A stretch of 64,000 nucleotides of DNA, taken from assembly GCA_031310005.1 (NCBI GenBank), contig CM062383.1, positions 3,596,001 to 3,660,000 on the forward strand, in the 5' to 3' direction. Positions 40,501 to 51,758 of the stretch are shown here, one piece after another. Source of the stretch: Dactylellina haptotyla. Taxonomy: Eukaryota; Ascomycota; Orbiliomycetes; Orbiliales; Orbiliaceae. The notes under the pieces were generated by a model. The model was not told the DNA's origin and searched no databases. It saw nothing but the letters and a program-made list of their open reading frames with translations. A program made the position numbers and the translations under genes. Numbering within the stretch: the stretch's first letter is position 1; every line of letters begins with the position of its first letter.

Positions 40501-43500
40501 GGAGGTCATGGTAGAGCTTGCGGCCAGTCGCTCCGCGGTCCTGTATCCAACAATGAGACGGAGAAATGAATCGAGAGAGATTTTATTTCACCCAAAACTG
40601 AAACCTGTATACACTCATGACGAACAGGCCTGTGCTCGCCAATACGATTCGAATGAGGAGAGCTAGAGATGCTTGGACAGTATTGGTTTTCTAAACTGGG
40701 TTCGGGGGAGCCCTGGGGAGCCATCCCGGTCTAGGTCCGACCAAATCGATCTCACGATTTGATTAGCCTGACACAAGTTGAAAGTCTCGGAATGGTAAGG
40801 CGTCACCTCCACAATAGTTTCTCCATCGCCGAATCCTCGCTAGCCTAGTGTAATCTTTGTTAGTATTGAGTGGCCACACACTTCCAATAGCAAGCGCTTG
40901 CCATTCTGCTAGACGCCCCTTAGTTGCACAGAAAGAGTTAAGGCCAACCTTGGTGGAAAGCTTCCACCATATCAAGGTTTCACAAGATCAGGAGGAAGGC
41001 AAGGTTAATCTTGCCCCATAATGAATGAGCTCGATGGAACCCAGAATTTTCGAAACTAAGGAGAAAAAGGCTTCGCCAGCCGATTAGGGAATCTAAGAGA
41101 TACTGACTTTTGCCTCCTAATCCGACACTTCGAGGTTCTCCGGTCTCGAGAGTTTTCTATGCCGCTTTCCAAATTGGTCTCGCAGGTACGAAATCTGAGC
41201 GGTGTCGGTAGAAAATGTGCATTTGCCACCAGAATGTAATCCAAATGAGGGCTGGAGTGAGGCACATATCCTATTTGGATCATTTTACCTTTGCTATCCT
41301 CTCGCTTGCACACCAGGGTTTAAGTGCTCGTGATCGATGGAATTGAATGATATTGATTGGAAGCGGAGTTTACGCAAACATCAAGCATTATCATATGGTT
41401 CAGATGGGCAAAAAACAAATAAAGGAATACAAAAACAAAGCGCAACTGCGTCCTGCGAGAAAGCCTTTGCCTCGCCAATCAGCTCTCAGGGCTGGATCGC
41501 ACTCGGAACTCCCAATAGTTGGCGTTCTCATATTGGACCGGATTGACAATCTCTTGCTGAATTTTTGGAAAACCTTTTGGTGATATTTCTTGCATAATGC
41601 CTCAACTATTATCACGATATCACTTTGCCGTCCAGTTCTCGCCTGTTCCATTAGCCAGGGATTTGCGAACCTCATTTCTGGGAAGTTGTCGGACAGAAGT
41701 AAAAAAAAAAAACGTGGCGGCGATCTCGACGTAAAGGAGCGGGACGGTTGAACATGACCCTCACCTGGTCGCAAAATTCCTTGAAAATCCAGCATTCAGC
41801 TTGTTTTCCGTTAAAACCGTTCAATCAGTAGTGTCAAGCATGCCTTTCTGCCCCTCTCGTCACTGTCACCCATAGTAAAGAATGCAGGCCCGTGGAGTAA
41901 ATGTCTTGGCCACGTAACTAAACTCCACGCGTCTCGCTCGACCAAAAACGTGGGCAGCAGTGGAATGCGGAAAAAGCATTCAGTATCCGTTCATTCTGGC
42001 GAACTCCTTGAGATCGCAAGTTCCCGAAAGTGACTGCAATTGGAGAAGTTTAACGAATGCCAACAGTTCTGGACTGGTCTTCCTCGAGACCTTTTTCGGC
42101 TATTAGTGCAACACCAATATTGACTCTAGGTTGTCCATCATCTCTGAATCGGGAGGCCTTCGTGAGCATTGCGGAAGGGATCGGCCATCGTCTGTTGCCA
42201 ATTTCGTTTAGCACCACACCCTCTTCGAACTTTGAATAACAAAGAGGGAAGAAGGCGCCAGCTTGTGCCTGGACTATCACCCGGTGAACGCCGGGAAGGC
42301 GAAAGATATCATCAACCATGTGTTTACGAAGGGTGGAAGTTCCCTTTCTTTGAGAAACTCGTATGCACGGAATGTCCATATTAACAGAAATTAATATTTT
42401 TATCGGCCGGGTAGTTTTTGGTTTGCCGCAAATAATAATGGATCATATAGGCATTCCAGACCCCTGGAAGCCCCTCTCAACCCCTTGCCTTCGGGGCTAT
42501 GGCCCCGGTCCTACGAGACCACGTTTTTTGCTCACGATCAAACGATGACCTGATCCGGATTGCACAGTTGCTGAGATTGAATATTTCGCGTGGTCAATAT
42601 CATATCGGATTCAACAAGCAACCTCCCCGTTAGTGGCACCATGCAATTAAGCCATCCTTAAAGCCTCGATGCTAACTTTTGATTCACTTGTTGTTTTAAA
42701 TCCACAAAAACGCCAGTGTGACACAAAATATATCTTAGAAAAATTGTTCCAACCCGCGCCTAAACCGTGGAATACGGGCCAATGTTGCCAACTAGAAAGC
42801 TCATCAAGGGCGCGAACAAGGTACTCATCAAGGGCGCGAACAAGGTAGACGGACGCCACCGAAAGCGGTATGTGATTTGGTATCTCAACGTGTAAGAGGG
42901 CGAGATTGTGATAAGCGAAAACGAAGGCGCCCTTGACCCCTCCGATATGTTCCCCTTGTTCGTAAAAGATTGGATAATATTACGGAGGGGTCAGCGGACA
43001 CGGCGACACTAGCAAAACGTGGATTGTCGAGTTCCGTTCTGTCGGGAGGAGGCTTGACCACTGTGATCATATCAAGCGGGAACGTAAAGAAACCGTCACA
43101 TTCCATTCCCATTAAAGGTATCTAGAGACCACGATGGAGGCTGAGATTTCAATATTCTGTACTTGTGACGATCTATGAACGTGACAGTGAGTGTATTTTT
43201 GCAATTTGCTGCAAGCGAACCAGCACGAAAGTATCCCCAAAGACTCGATCCGCGTTCAGGAGAATGCGGCAAGCAAGGGGTAGTAACAGTGCGTGGAAAT
43301 ACAACTGAGCCAGCAGACCTTGTCGGGCATTTTCTGTCAACAAGCGTGAATAGCAGTTTAAAAACGGCGGGATGCCAAGTTTGAAGTTTTGCTGGGAGGG
43401 AAGAATGGACTGGGCTACGAAAACTAGCCAATAGGATATCGACTTTAGCGAGAAACTCGTTTTGAGGAGCGGCCGGCCCACCCCGGGCCCCGGGGTCTGA

Positions 43501-46500
43501 GAAAGCACCGGCCCTTAGTTGCAAGGGCCTGTGTTGGGTTTGTGGGTTCTGGGATAGCTTCGTGTGAGACCAGATAAGAACTTCACATTCCTCTATAGAC
43601 GAGCTGAAACTTGCCTCCGGAAGCGAATTGAACGCACATGCAGAAATGAGATGTACAAGGCTCAAAGGCTCAAAAAAGCGGGGTCTATTTGAGAGAGCAA
43701 GAAAAGACGACCGGAGAAGGTCTAATTATTGGGTGATTTGTGGTAAGCTTGCAATAGGTGCGTTGGACGGTTAGAAATGGCTGTTCCCGTCAGTGGGCCG
43801 CTATCGCGAATGCGTCGACGTTAATGGTTATCAACGAGGTCTTAGTTGTACAGCTCGGACCTTTCCACCACGCTGGCTAACTGGCGGAACATTGAAACTC
43901 ACCAACAAACTCAAACAGGGATTGTGAGAATCTCAATCAAAAAATATATTAACGGTATACTCTACGAAATGAAGGTGCGTGATTATAGTTTCTAGTGATG
44001 ATTATTTGGGATTGGTCAAATAAGAATGCAACAACCAAGGGCCAGTTTACAAGATCTGGCAAGGTTCGAGCAGGAGTTTGTTGGCAAGAAGTCAAACACA
44101 AACACCTGTCTATTATGATCTAGCACAACCTATTAGTATTGAAGAGCAATGCACAGTGTGGATAATGATTACGTTGAGATATGATGATTACTGCAGTGAT
44201 GAACCGGGGGGTGGGGAAGTGGGAAGGGTAATGTCGAGGATCTATTGGATTCTCTAGGGTCTAATGGCTAGTCACCTCGAGATATCTGTTTTTTGGTTTC
44301 GGAAAAGAAAAATCTCTATACAAAACCATGGTCTCAAGCTTGCGGGATCAAGCAACAACACTTGGGATCTCACCTGTGACGACGGATGACAAATTTTCTT
44401 TGAAGCGTCAGGTTTATTAGCTGCATGACAGCCTTTAGCGATCTGAACCAAGCGAGAAAGCCTAATTGTCTGATTCATCAGTCACGAATTGATGATGAAA
44501 CTAAAAGGTTGGATTTCTGAGCAATGGTAATGTGGCCTTCCTTTGACAGAAAATTGCCTTGTGAGGTTGACTGAATACTAGGAACCTCTGGGACTTTAAA
44601 ATGGAAGACTCCACCACCACGAATTTAGCGACAGGGCTGTGGTCTTGGTAAAGAAGCTTGGCTCTGAGAACATGCACTAAGTGCGGATTGGGAATGGGAG
44701 TCTCCACTTTTGTGAGGAGGCCCTTGTGAGGGTGATACTATTCCTGGAATACGGCGACTTAAACCCAACCCGGGGTCATACTAATTTCTGATAAAGCCGG
44801 TTGGGTGTGGGAGCGAACCAACAAAGCATGTTGGCACCGCCAGCGGATTTTGCTGGAAAGGGAACTAGCGCAGAAGTGCTCCGTAGCACCTTGTGAAGCT
44901 TGAAAGTGTTCCTCTTAGGCTAACTAATGCATTCTCGGACGATATCGATGGGTTGATCTTTTTCACACGATAGGCGTCTGCATATGACTGGGGTGGGTTT
45001 AGTATGACTGATAATTTAATGGGCTGCATGTACGGAGGACAGAACCCTCGTCAACACCAGGTAGACAGTAGTGATCGGAGGAGTGTACATCTGAACTTTG
45101 TACCGCTCCATCAGGCACCCTCTCGGGGATCTCGTACCCATTCAGAATTGGGATTAGGCTTTCACATTGGGTGAGTTGGTTGCCTCCGGGTATCCGATTA
45201 TAGCGACGCATGGTAGACGCTCTAGCACAACGTCAATAATCGGATTGAATTGAGATCTTCACGGGGATTTTTTTTGGCTTGTATTGTGAGCCTTTCTGGC
45301 AGCGGGAGGTGCATGCAGAGACGGAGCTTTGATTTCAGAGACATTAGATAGACGCACAAAATAATCGCAAATCTGGACCCTTGAAATTTGAGAATGAGAA
45401 GAAAATTTTTTTAATTCCAACGGCGTTAAAGATGTTGACAGAGCTCGCCTAGGCTCTTTCTCTTTCCCTTGAATCTGTGCTCTCTTCTTTTCCGTGTATC
45501 GAGAAAGATGAGCGAGTTGACAGCAATTCTGCTTGCAATTGGCTCGTTCGTTTACGACAATCTCGCCAAACGTTGATTAGCCAATATATTTTTTCTCGAG
45601 CGAGAAAGCCTTTTGCTTTGGAGAGGAAAACAACCGACAGGGGGAAGGAGGCTAGAACCAAAAAGAGAAAGGGCCGTTCAAGCATCGCTTTCACCGACAG
45701 GCCAACAGGAGAAAAGATGGTCCTCGGGGAGGAGTCCCCGGAGAAGGTCCCTTGAGATCCAACCTTGCTTTGCTGCAGGTCACTCAAACGGGACTGAACC
45801 ACCAACTGGAGCCCACGATTTCGCACACTGCCAGGCTTGTGAGAGTGGTGTGTCTCCGTTGTTTCTGGAATTCAAATCATTCCCGCAAGTACGCACGCAT
45901 GGTCAAAGCCCTGCCACCCTGCTGGTCATGGCCCTGCTGGTGGCCCTGGAGAGAATAGCGCTGGCACTTTGTCCAATTCAGACACATCTCCCATTCCCGG
46001 TCCTCATGCTTTTGCTTTTGCATCTGGGCTGGACCCACCCGTAAGACCCAACCCCCGTCCCCTCAACTGAACCACACCAACGGGTTCGCTGGTTCTGGTG
46101 CGGAAGTGAAGGGACATTTTCCCCAGCAAGATTCTCAGTGTCCGGCCTTGTACCCCTCCCCTCCTCGACATTCATCTCTTTTTTTTCCTTTTCTTTGCTA
46201 GCCGCAGCCATAGTCACTAGAATAAACAGACAGAAAAGAGAAAAAGAAACGTTACTACGGCCAGCCGACTTTCAAAAAGGAGCAACCAAAGAGGTCCGGG
46301 AAAAAAAAGAAAAGAACAGAGAGGAGGAAGTAGAAGAAAAAGAAAAAACGTCAAGTGCAAGGGTAGTATCTTTAGTGTGCGAAGAGACGCAGCAAGAGGA
46401 CGAAAATTGCTTTTTGCAACCATCTGGGCTCGCCCTATGATACTCCCAAATCTTCGTTTCTCTCCATTGGGCTCCTTGGGGGTGGGTTTGTGGGCGAGCA

Positions 46501-46980
46501 CTCAAGATGCATATATTGCCCTCATCTGCCCTTCGATCTATGCCCTACCTTTTCATAAGCATCACCGAATCTCACGAAAGACACGCCAAATCTTACTTGA
46601 CGATTAGCAAGCTTACTTTTGAACATTACCGAACTCTTCTTATTCACTTAAGTAGGAGTTTTGCTCATAGAAGTGCAAAAACCAATTCCTTCATCCCGGC
46701 ACCGACAATATCAGCAGCACGCCAAAGGCAAGCAAGCACATAACTATCTGCGGCATACACCAAAGCTTGTAGATGCAATAACAGACAGAAATAAAACCAG
46801 ATAAGAAATCGCAAAAAAGGCGTAGTTCATCTTTCGTGAATTATTACTTTTCTTGATTCGCTCTTGACAGAAAGAAAGAAATAAAGAGCAAGGTTAGAAC
46901 ACCGCCTCGCTCCAGCCATTTCCCCACTCACCAGCACACCGTCGCACTCGCACCACCGCACAAACTATATAACTCCTGCG
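34524..46980. other. 12.4-kb stretch without a supportable gene
   Basis: Only short frames on both strands; the longest (minus, 43096-43665, 189 codons) has no motif and is crossed by frames on the other strand. I also looked for short coding blocks joined by intron signals, because a nearby gene is hidden that way, and found none I could defend. Composition is mixed: AT-rich at about 35-37 kb, more balanced at 38-46 kb. From about 45.4 kb to 46.98 kb it is rich in CT and GA tracts and is likely the promoter and leader of the transcription factor at 46981. An AGCC run sits near 34660-34676. Confidence 0.45.
42801..42848. repeat. Two tandem copies of a 24-bp unit
   Basis: The unit tcatcaagggcgcgaacaag plus four more bases occurs twice in a row, identical except for the last base. 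On the minus strand it would encode a repeated LVRALDEY phrase, but no gene around it is convincing. Confidence 0.9.
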
Positions 46981-48651
46981 ATGGCCGCATACGAGTCGTC
47001 CATGGACTTCTTGCAGTTCGACGACAGTGACAGACAGGACACCTTCCATAAGATGCTAGCTGCCACTGGCGCCTCGATCAGTCCGTTGAGCACCACAGCG
47101 TCCTTTGACCCTTCGATATACCAGAAGCCCGAGCAGTCCTTTGACTTCTTCGCCGCCTCTGAAGCCTCTACCCTTCCACCTTCCTTTTTCTCTGTAGAAG
47201 ACCCACAGTACACTGGTTATCCGTTGTACCCATTCCAAGAGGTCCCCCGCGCCGCTCCAGCATTCCCATACTACAGCGACTTTGTCCAGCCACCCACTTT
47301 ACCCTCGAACTACGTTGTGAACGACCTCTACCGAGGTCCCACGTCGCCTTCTGTAGCTTCCTCAATTGCGGAGGGCTTCGACTTTGCTTCGGGCCACAGC
47401 AGCATTGCATCAGGCGCTTCCACATCATCTTCGGATCACGGCTCGCCGTACATGGCCGCTCAGGATTGGTCCATGAACGCCGAGTCTTGGACCGGCGTCG
47501 CCACCTGGGAACAGCCAGAAGTCAAAGACACCTGCGTCAGTACGTATTATAATCATCATCGTCATTAATTTGTTGCTTCGGGTTGTGGTGTGGTGTTGGG
47601 TGTTTGAAGGTGTTCGAAGGTCTTGCTAACAAACGTGGTGCCAACAGACCCGTCTCTGATCAACAACACCTCGAGACAGTCCTCCGTCGAGGCCGCCTCT
47701 GCTCTCCCAACATCGCCCAAGCACGCGAGAAGACACTCCACCTTCCGTGTCTCCCCTTACCCCACCCCCTCTGCCACATCCAAGGGCCACAGGAGGTCTC
47801 CATCAAACCACTCCGGTGAAGATTACTTCCCACAAACTCCCGCCATGAGCCGAGAGGTCTCCACCGCTTCCAAGAGCGCTCCAAGCCCCGAGCGAACTGC
47901 CTCGAGCAATGGAACCGCCAACAATGACAACTTCTGCACCGCCTGCGGCAAGGTCTTCAGAGACTTGAAAGCCCACCAGATCACACATATGGATGAGAGG
48001 CCGGAGAAGTGTCCCATCCCAACTTGCGAGTACGCCAAGAAGGGCTTCGCTCGCAAGTATGATTGCCAACGACACACTCTCACCCACTACAAGGGCACCA
48101 TGGTCTGCGGCTTTTGCCCAGGCTCCGGCCTCCCCTCCGAGAAGACTTTCAACAGAGCTGATGTCTTCAAGCGCCATCTGATGTCCGTTCACAATGTTGA
48201 ACAGACAGCTCCAAATGGCAAGCCCAAGAAGAACAGCGGTCGTGGTGGTTCCGTCTCCTCATCTGGCTCTCCTCGTGCGCCTGCCTTCCAAGCTGCCTAT
48301 AAGGATGTCACTGGTAAATGCTCTACCTGCAATGCAACATTTGCCAATGCTCAGCAATTCTACGAGCATCTTGACGACTGTGTTCTGTCCAAGGTTGTCA
48401 AGCCAGAACCAGAAGGCGAAGTCAACGCCCGCAACCTGGATTCTGTCAACGATCTTGAAGAGGTTCAAGAGTCTCTCGCCGCCCATGGTCTTTTGAACTC
48501 CGATGGTGTCGAAGTCAACGAGGCTGAGATGTCTGAGGAAGAAGAAGAAGAATCCGAGGATGATGATGACAAGACCGATCCTTCATTTGGCACTAAGAAG
48601 TCTAAGAAGCAGCGCAAGAGTCTCACCGGCACTGGCGTTGCCGGTCGGTGA
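46981..48651 (+). CDS. C2H2 transcription factor ending at a suspected leaky stop
   Basis: Two exons: 46981-47539, a 108-bp intron 47540-47647 (GTACGT donor, CAACAG acceptor), 47648-48651, giving 520 residues up to a TGA. The phases agree. The N-terminal half is Ser/Pro/aromatic-rich, as in activation regions. Fingers follow at about 283-368: CTACGKVFRDLKAHQITH, CPIPTCEYAKKGFARKYDCQRH, then CGFCPGSG to FNRADVFKRHLMSVH. A degenerate finger lies at about 411-433 (KCSTCNATFANAQQFYEHL). An acidic run SEEEEEESEDDDD comes after. From memory, fungal relatives of this factor continue into a conserved C-terminal domain with a basic RKRRRN entry and a YDG motif. Here that domain is present in the same frame, but only beyond the stop. 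The protein is surely a nuclear regulator; target genes are unknown. The ATG at 46981 is the first in a long open frame. Confidence 0.9.
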
Positions 48652-48657
48652 CAACTA
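48649..48657 (+). promoter_or_regulatory. TGA-CAA-CTA stop context resembling a readthrough signal
   Basis: The stop of the C2H2 factor is followed by CAA CTA. This fits CAR-YYA, the six-base 3' context first defined for tobacco mosaic virus readthrough and also active in yeast reporters. TGA is usually the leakiest of the three stops. The frame after it stays open for 125 codons. That the site really is read through is inference. Confidence 0.5.
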
Positions 48658-49029
48658 ACACGCACTCGGGGTGTCGATTCGCACGTCGGGAGCGGTACTT
48701 CTAAGGGCGGTGTTGTCTTGGGCGCCAACAGCAAAGTTTCGAAAAAGGTGCTCATGGCAGCCGGTGGTCGCAAGAGGAGAAGAAACCTTCCTGCAGGATG
48801 GGGAGTCCAGCCTGACCGAATGGTCACAAAGAGAAGGTGCTTGCAGGTCTACGATGGCAGCAAGCTGCTTTGCAGAGATGAGATGATGATGTCCTCTGCC
48901 TGGGAAGTCAAGGCCAACCTTGCTGGTGGCGAAGCTGAGGTCAGCGATCTGGACTACTGGACTGTAGTCCGCGCGAACGCCTTCCACGACGCAGCAAAGG
49001 AAGAGCGAGACGCTCACAACGAGCATTAA
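48652..49029 (+). CDS. In-frame C-terminal extension of the C2H2 factor
   Basis: 125 codons in the same frame as the factor upstream, from directly after its TGA to TAA at 49029. The sequence looks coding: GRKRRRNLPAGWG, then KRRCLQVYDGSKLL, CRDEMMMSSAWEV and VSDLDYWTVVRANAFH. As I remember the family, fungal relatives end in just such a domain (basic entry, Trp-Gly, VYDG, DDMM-like, DLD, RANA-like). There is no methionine early enough to make it a separate gene. No normal intron removes the stop: the GT dinucleotides between about 48590 and 48650 are GTCTAA, GTCTCA, GTTGCC, GTCGGT and GTGACA, all poor donors, and a CTAAC at 48655-48659 is too near the best of them. With readthrough the protein would have 646 residues. 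Loss by a recent stop mutation or an assembly error are the alternatives. Confidence 0.7.
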   Translation, partial: QLTRTRGVDSHVGSGTSKGGVVLGANSKVSKKVLMAAGGRKRRRNLPAGWGVQPDRMVTKRRCLQVYDGSKLLCRDEMMMSSAWEVKANLAGGEAEVSDLDYWTVVRANAFHDAAKEERDAHNEH

Positions 49030-50838
49030 ATTTACTACCTAATTCACAAATGGATGCCTTGGTGTTTCCTTTGGATAATTCATTCCTTTCCTGTATCATC
49101 TTTTATTTTTTTGTTGCACTTGTGTAACTGACTTTCTACTATTATTATTTTCTCATGTGATATCACTGAATTTTTTGCTTTAGGAAGTTTCTATCTATTG
49201 GAGGTTAGCGATGGATAACTTTTTTTCAATTACTCTCCTGTATAACATAACTATTAGCTTACGGTCGGATCTCTTCTCATGATCATGTCTGAGTCTTTGT
49301 CTCTCTTTATCTTCCTTTCAACGGTGTTTGGGCTTCTGGGAAATAAAAGCGGGGAGTTTGTCTTATTTCTTTTATTTTTATTTTTTTACTTCTCATATTA
49401 TCATCAGATGAATGAAATATAATAGTAATGGAAATTCCCATTTTTACTATTCATACAAGACATGCGCTTCCATCTTCGAAACATAGATCAAGACCTGTGA
49501 AATCCTGAATGCCGCACTCAACAGCATCGTACCTTCCCTGACGGCCTTGCCATCCCACCTCGCTTAGACGCACCGAAAGCTGGAATTAGAGAACGCCAGG
49601 TCAGTGGCATGACCTGACAGCTCAACAAACGAACAAACTAGAATGTCGCTAGTGGCTCGGAGGGTTCCATGTGAAAAAGGCTCATCCGAATCGGTGGAGT
49701 GTTGTGTTTCTGACCATCTCCCGTCCTTGCATGAAATAGGACTCTCTAAGCGATCAAAGACTCGACGAGAAGTAGAAAATAAAGGACCTAAGTCTCGAAG
49801 AATACTAGCCAATCAATGTACAATTTGTCAAAAGCTACATAGGCACGGAGTACTTAATGATCACTTGAAGAACAATCATCCCTTTTTACGATCCGTGCAT
49901 GAAAGGGCGCACATCCCTCTAGACGCGACAGGGCTACAGGAAAATCCTTAGAAGGGGTGGGGGATTTCTAAAGTTTCTCGGATTCAAAATCCTGTGCATT
50001 TGTGAACCATCACTGGGTTACCCTTGAAAAATAATCTAATGAAATTTGTCCATTCGCTTCTCACCAGATTAAGTCGGATTAATTCTCCCCAGCTTGCATC
50101 TAAGTCTGAGCTTGTTTGCGTGCCTGCTGATTAATGACTGGCATAAGGTTTTTTTGGGTTCGCCTCTCAGGGCTGCTAAAATGAGATGAGATCTTGTGCG
50201 ACACGAGGGAAAAGATAAGACCTGATATGATCTGCTTGACTCTCTCTCGTCTATTCCGCAAGCCCCTTTTTTACATGCCTGGTACAACAACTTTTGTTCT
50301 CACTTTTCAAGGAATCACAAAGGATCTCTGTGCGATTGAGATGTTTGTGGCGTCCATACAAGCCTGCAGAGTTTAATGAGATGAACAGGAAAACTTGGGA
50401 TGCCGCTTACTATAATTTCTTCCACTTCTCCTACTGAATTTGATTCGATATATTTTTGAATTAGGTGGTTTGTTGTAGCCGACAGTGCGGAATTTGTTTG
50501 AAATGAAACCAGGGCGGGATATTCCGGTGCTCGGTTACCTGCCACATAACGATAACGCCGTTTTCTGCCTGTCGGTATCTCCTGAAGATGCAGACCGGAT
50601 GATCATATGATCTTCTGATTGCAACCCGGCCCAGGGGTTTTTACCAAACCACAGATGATGATACAGAACAAGAGAGATGCCGTTTGTGGAATAGCACCCT
50701 TTTCCCGGCCCTCCGCCATGGGGTTGGATAATAGGAATCGGCGGTATTGTCGATAAGTTTAAAGTACGATTAAGGCTAAAGCAAAAACATAAACAATGGT
50801 ACGGAATCCAGGGACGAGTAGTGTGATCCCTTCAACAG
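49030..50838. other. Intergenic region with one finger-like short frame
   Basis: The first 400 bases are T-rich and look like a 3' UTR and terminator zone. A 102-codon frame at 49643-49951 (+) contains a CxxC...HxxxxH pattern (CTICQKLH to NDHLKNNH) but no other support. The rest shows nothing. Confidence 0.5.
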
Positions 50839-51758
50839 TTATTCACCCCTATCTTCTGCTCGCACAGAGAACTGCCTCAATTGATCTAGAGTGACTCCTG
50901 AGCTTAACGCCCGCGAGTGCGTGGCCTCTAGGTCGACCAGTGGTACAGCCGATCGAGACGCTTCACCTCTATAAGGAGGTAGGGAACTACCATTAGCCCA
51001 ATCGTTTCGTTTCGTGCATGTGCAAATAGATAGACAGAGACAGAGGTATGCAGGATGTAATTAAAGTCTGAGGACATCGACTGTTGTTCCTCTTCTTCAA
51101 TGGCCTATTCCCGGTTCGCCAGGTGGTTCATGGCGCGGGAAAAAGGCAAAATAGTGTTTCTATCGATATGTAAATGTACAATGCACGTCACATGTACATC
51201 TCGATATAGGCAGTTGCGAACCGGGATTCCGGTGCTGGTGATGTATCGATACATACCTCGTAAAGGCGTCAAAAGCCTCCTTCCATCTCGAAACGCACAA
51301 ACACCATCTGCACCCGTCAGCCAATCCTGCGGACCTGAGGTTATTCCCCTTTCGCGCTGAGAAGTTTAAGAAGTCCTCGGAAACAACCCCGGCGATTGTA
51401 TGGTTTCCATAGTCTGATTCGTCGGTCTGGTGTATGCAGAACGACGGGGAGAAAAAAGACGTTAGCGGTTATGCAGGGTGAAATTAGGGTCTCGTTGAGC
51501 GGGTTTGGGAAGAGCACAGATATATCTTGCAGGGACAGTCTGTACCTCGCAGAATCCGGTACGGTACCAACCAGTCATGGGGTCCGTACCGTGTTGGACC
51601 AGCGGGCGGTTGTTGACGTTCATGATGTGCTCACGGATGGAGAGTGCCCCGGGCATCGCGAAGGTTCGAGCCTGTGCTCGGGCTCTTTGGAACGGTTGGA
51701 TCGATTGTACCCTTGAGATGGCACGGAGGGGGGAGGAGGAATGCAGTTTCGCCAGCAT
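50839..51758 (-). CDS. DUF2237 family protein, probably mitochondrial
   Basis: Three exons: 51758-51546, 51426-51257, 50968-50839, giving 170 residues. Introns are 119 bp (GTACAG donor, CTAAC branch, ACCAG acceptor) and 288 bp (GTATGT donor, TTATAG acceptor). Phases 0 and 2 both join cleanly. No exon alone gives a long open frame; the family pattern reveals the gene: NVNNRPL, TDPMTGWYRTGFCE, then GNHTIAGVVSEDFLNFS, ARKGNNL, GCRWCLCVSRWKEAF, and AVPLVDLEATHSRAL near the end. This matches the order in bacterial and eukaryotic DUF2237 proteins, whose function is unknown. The first 37 residues are rich in Arg, Ser and Ala without acidic residues and end in RTFA-M, which suggests a mitochondrial presequence. 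The gene diverges from the DUF2235 gene. The second intron is long for this window, but both ends are fixed by conserved sequence. Confidence 0.85.

Noticed and set aside
43096-43665. 189-codon minus-strand frame
   Set aside because: No motif, overlapped by other frames, and no flanking signs of a gene.
48648-48692. A 45-bp intron that would remove the in-frame TGA (GTGACA to GGGAG)
   Set aside because: It would keep the frame, but the donor and acceptor are poor and the only CTAAC site lies a few bases after the donor, too close for lariat formation.
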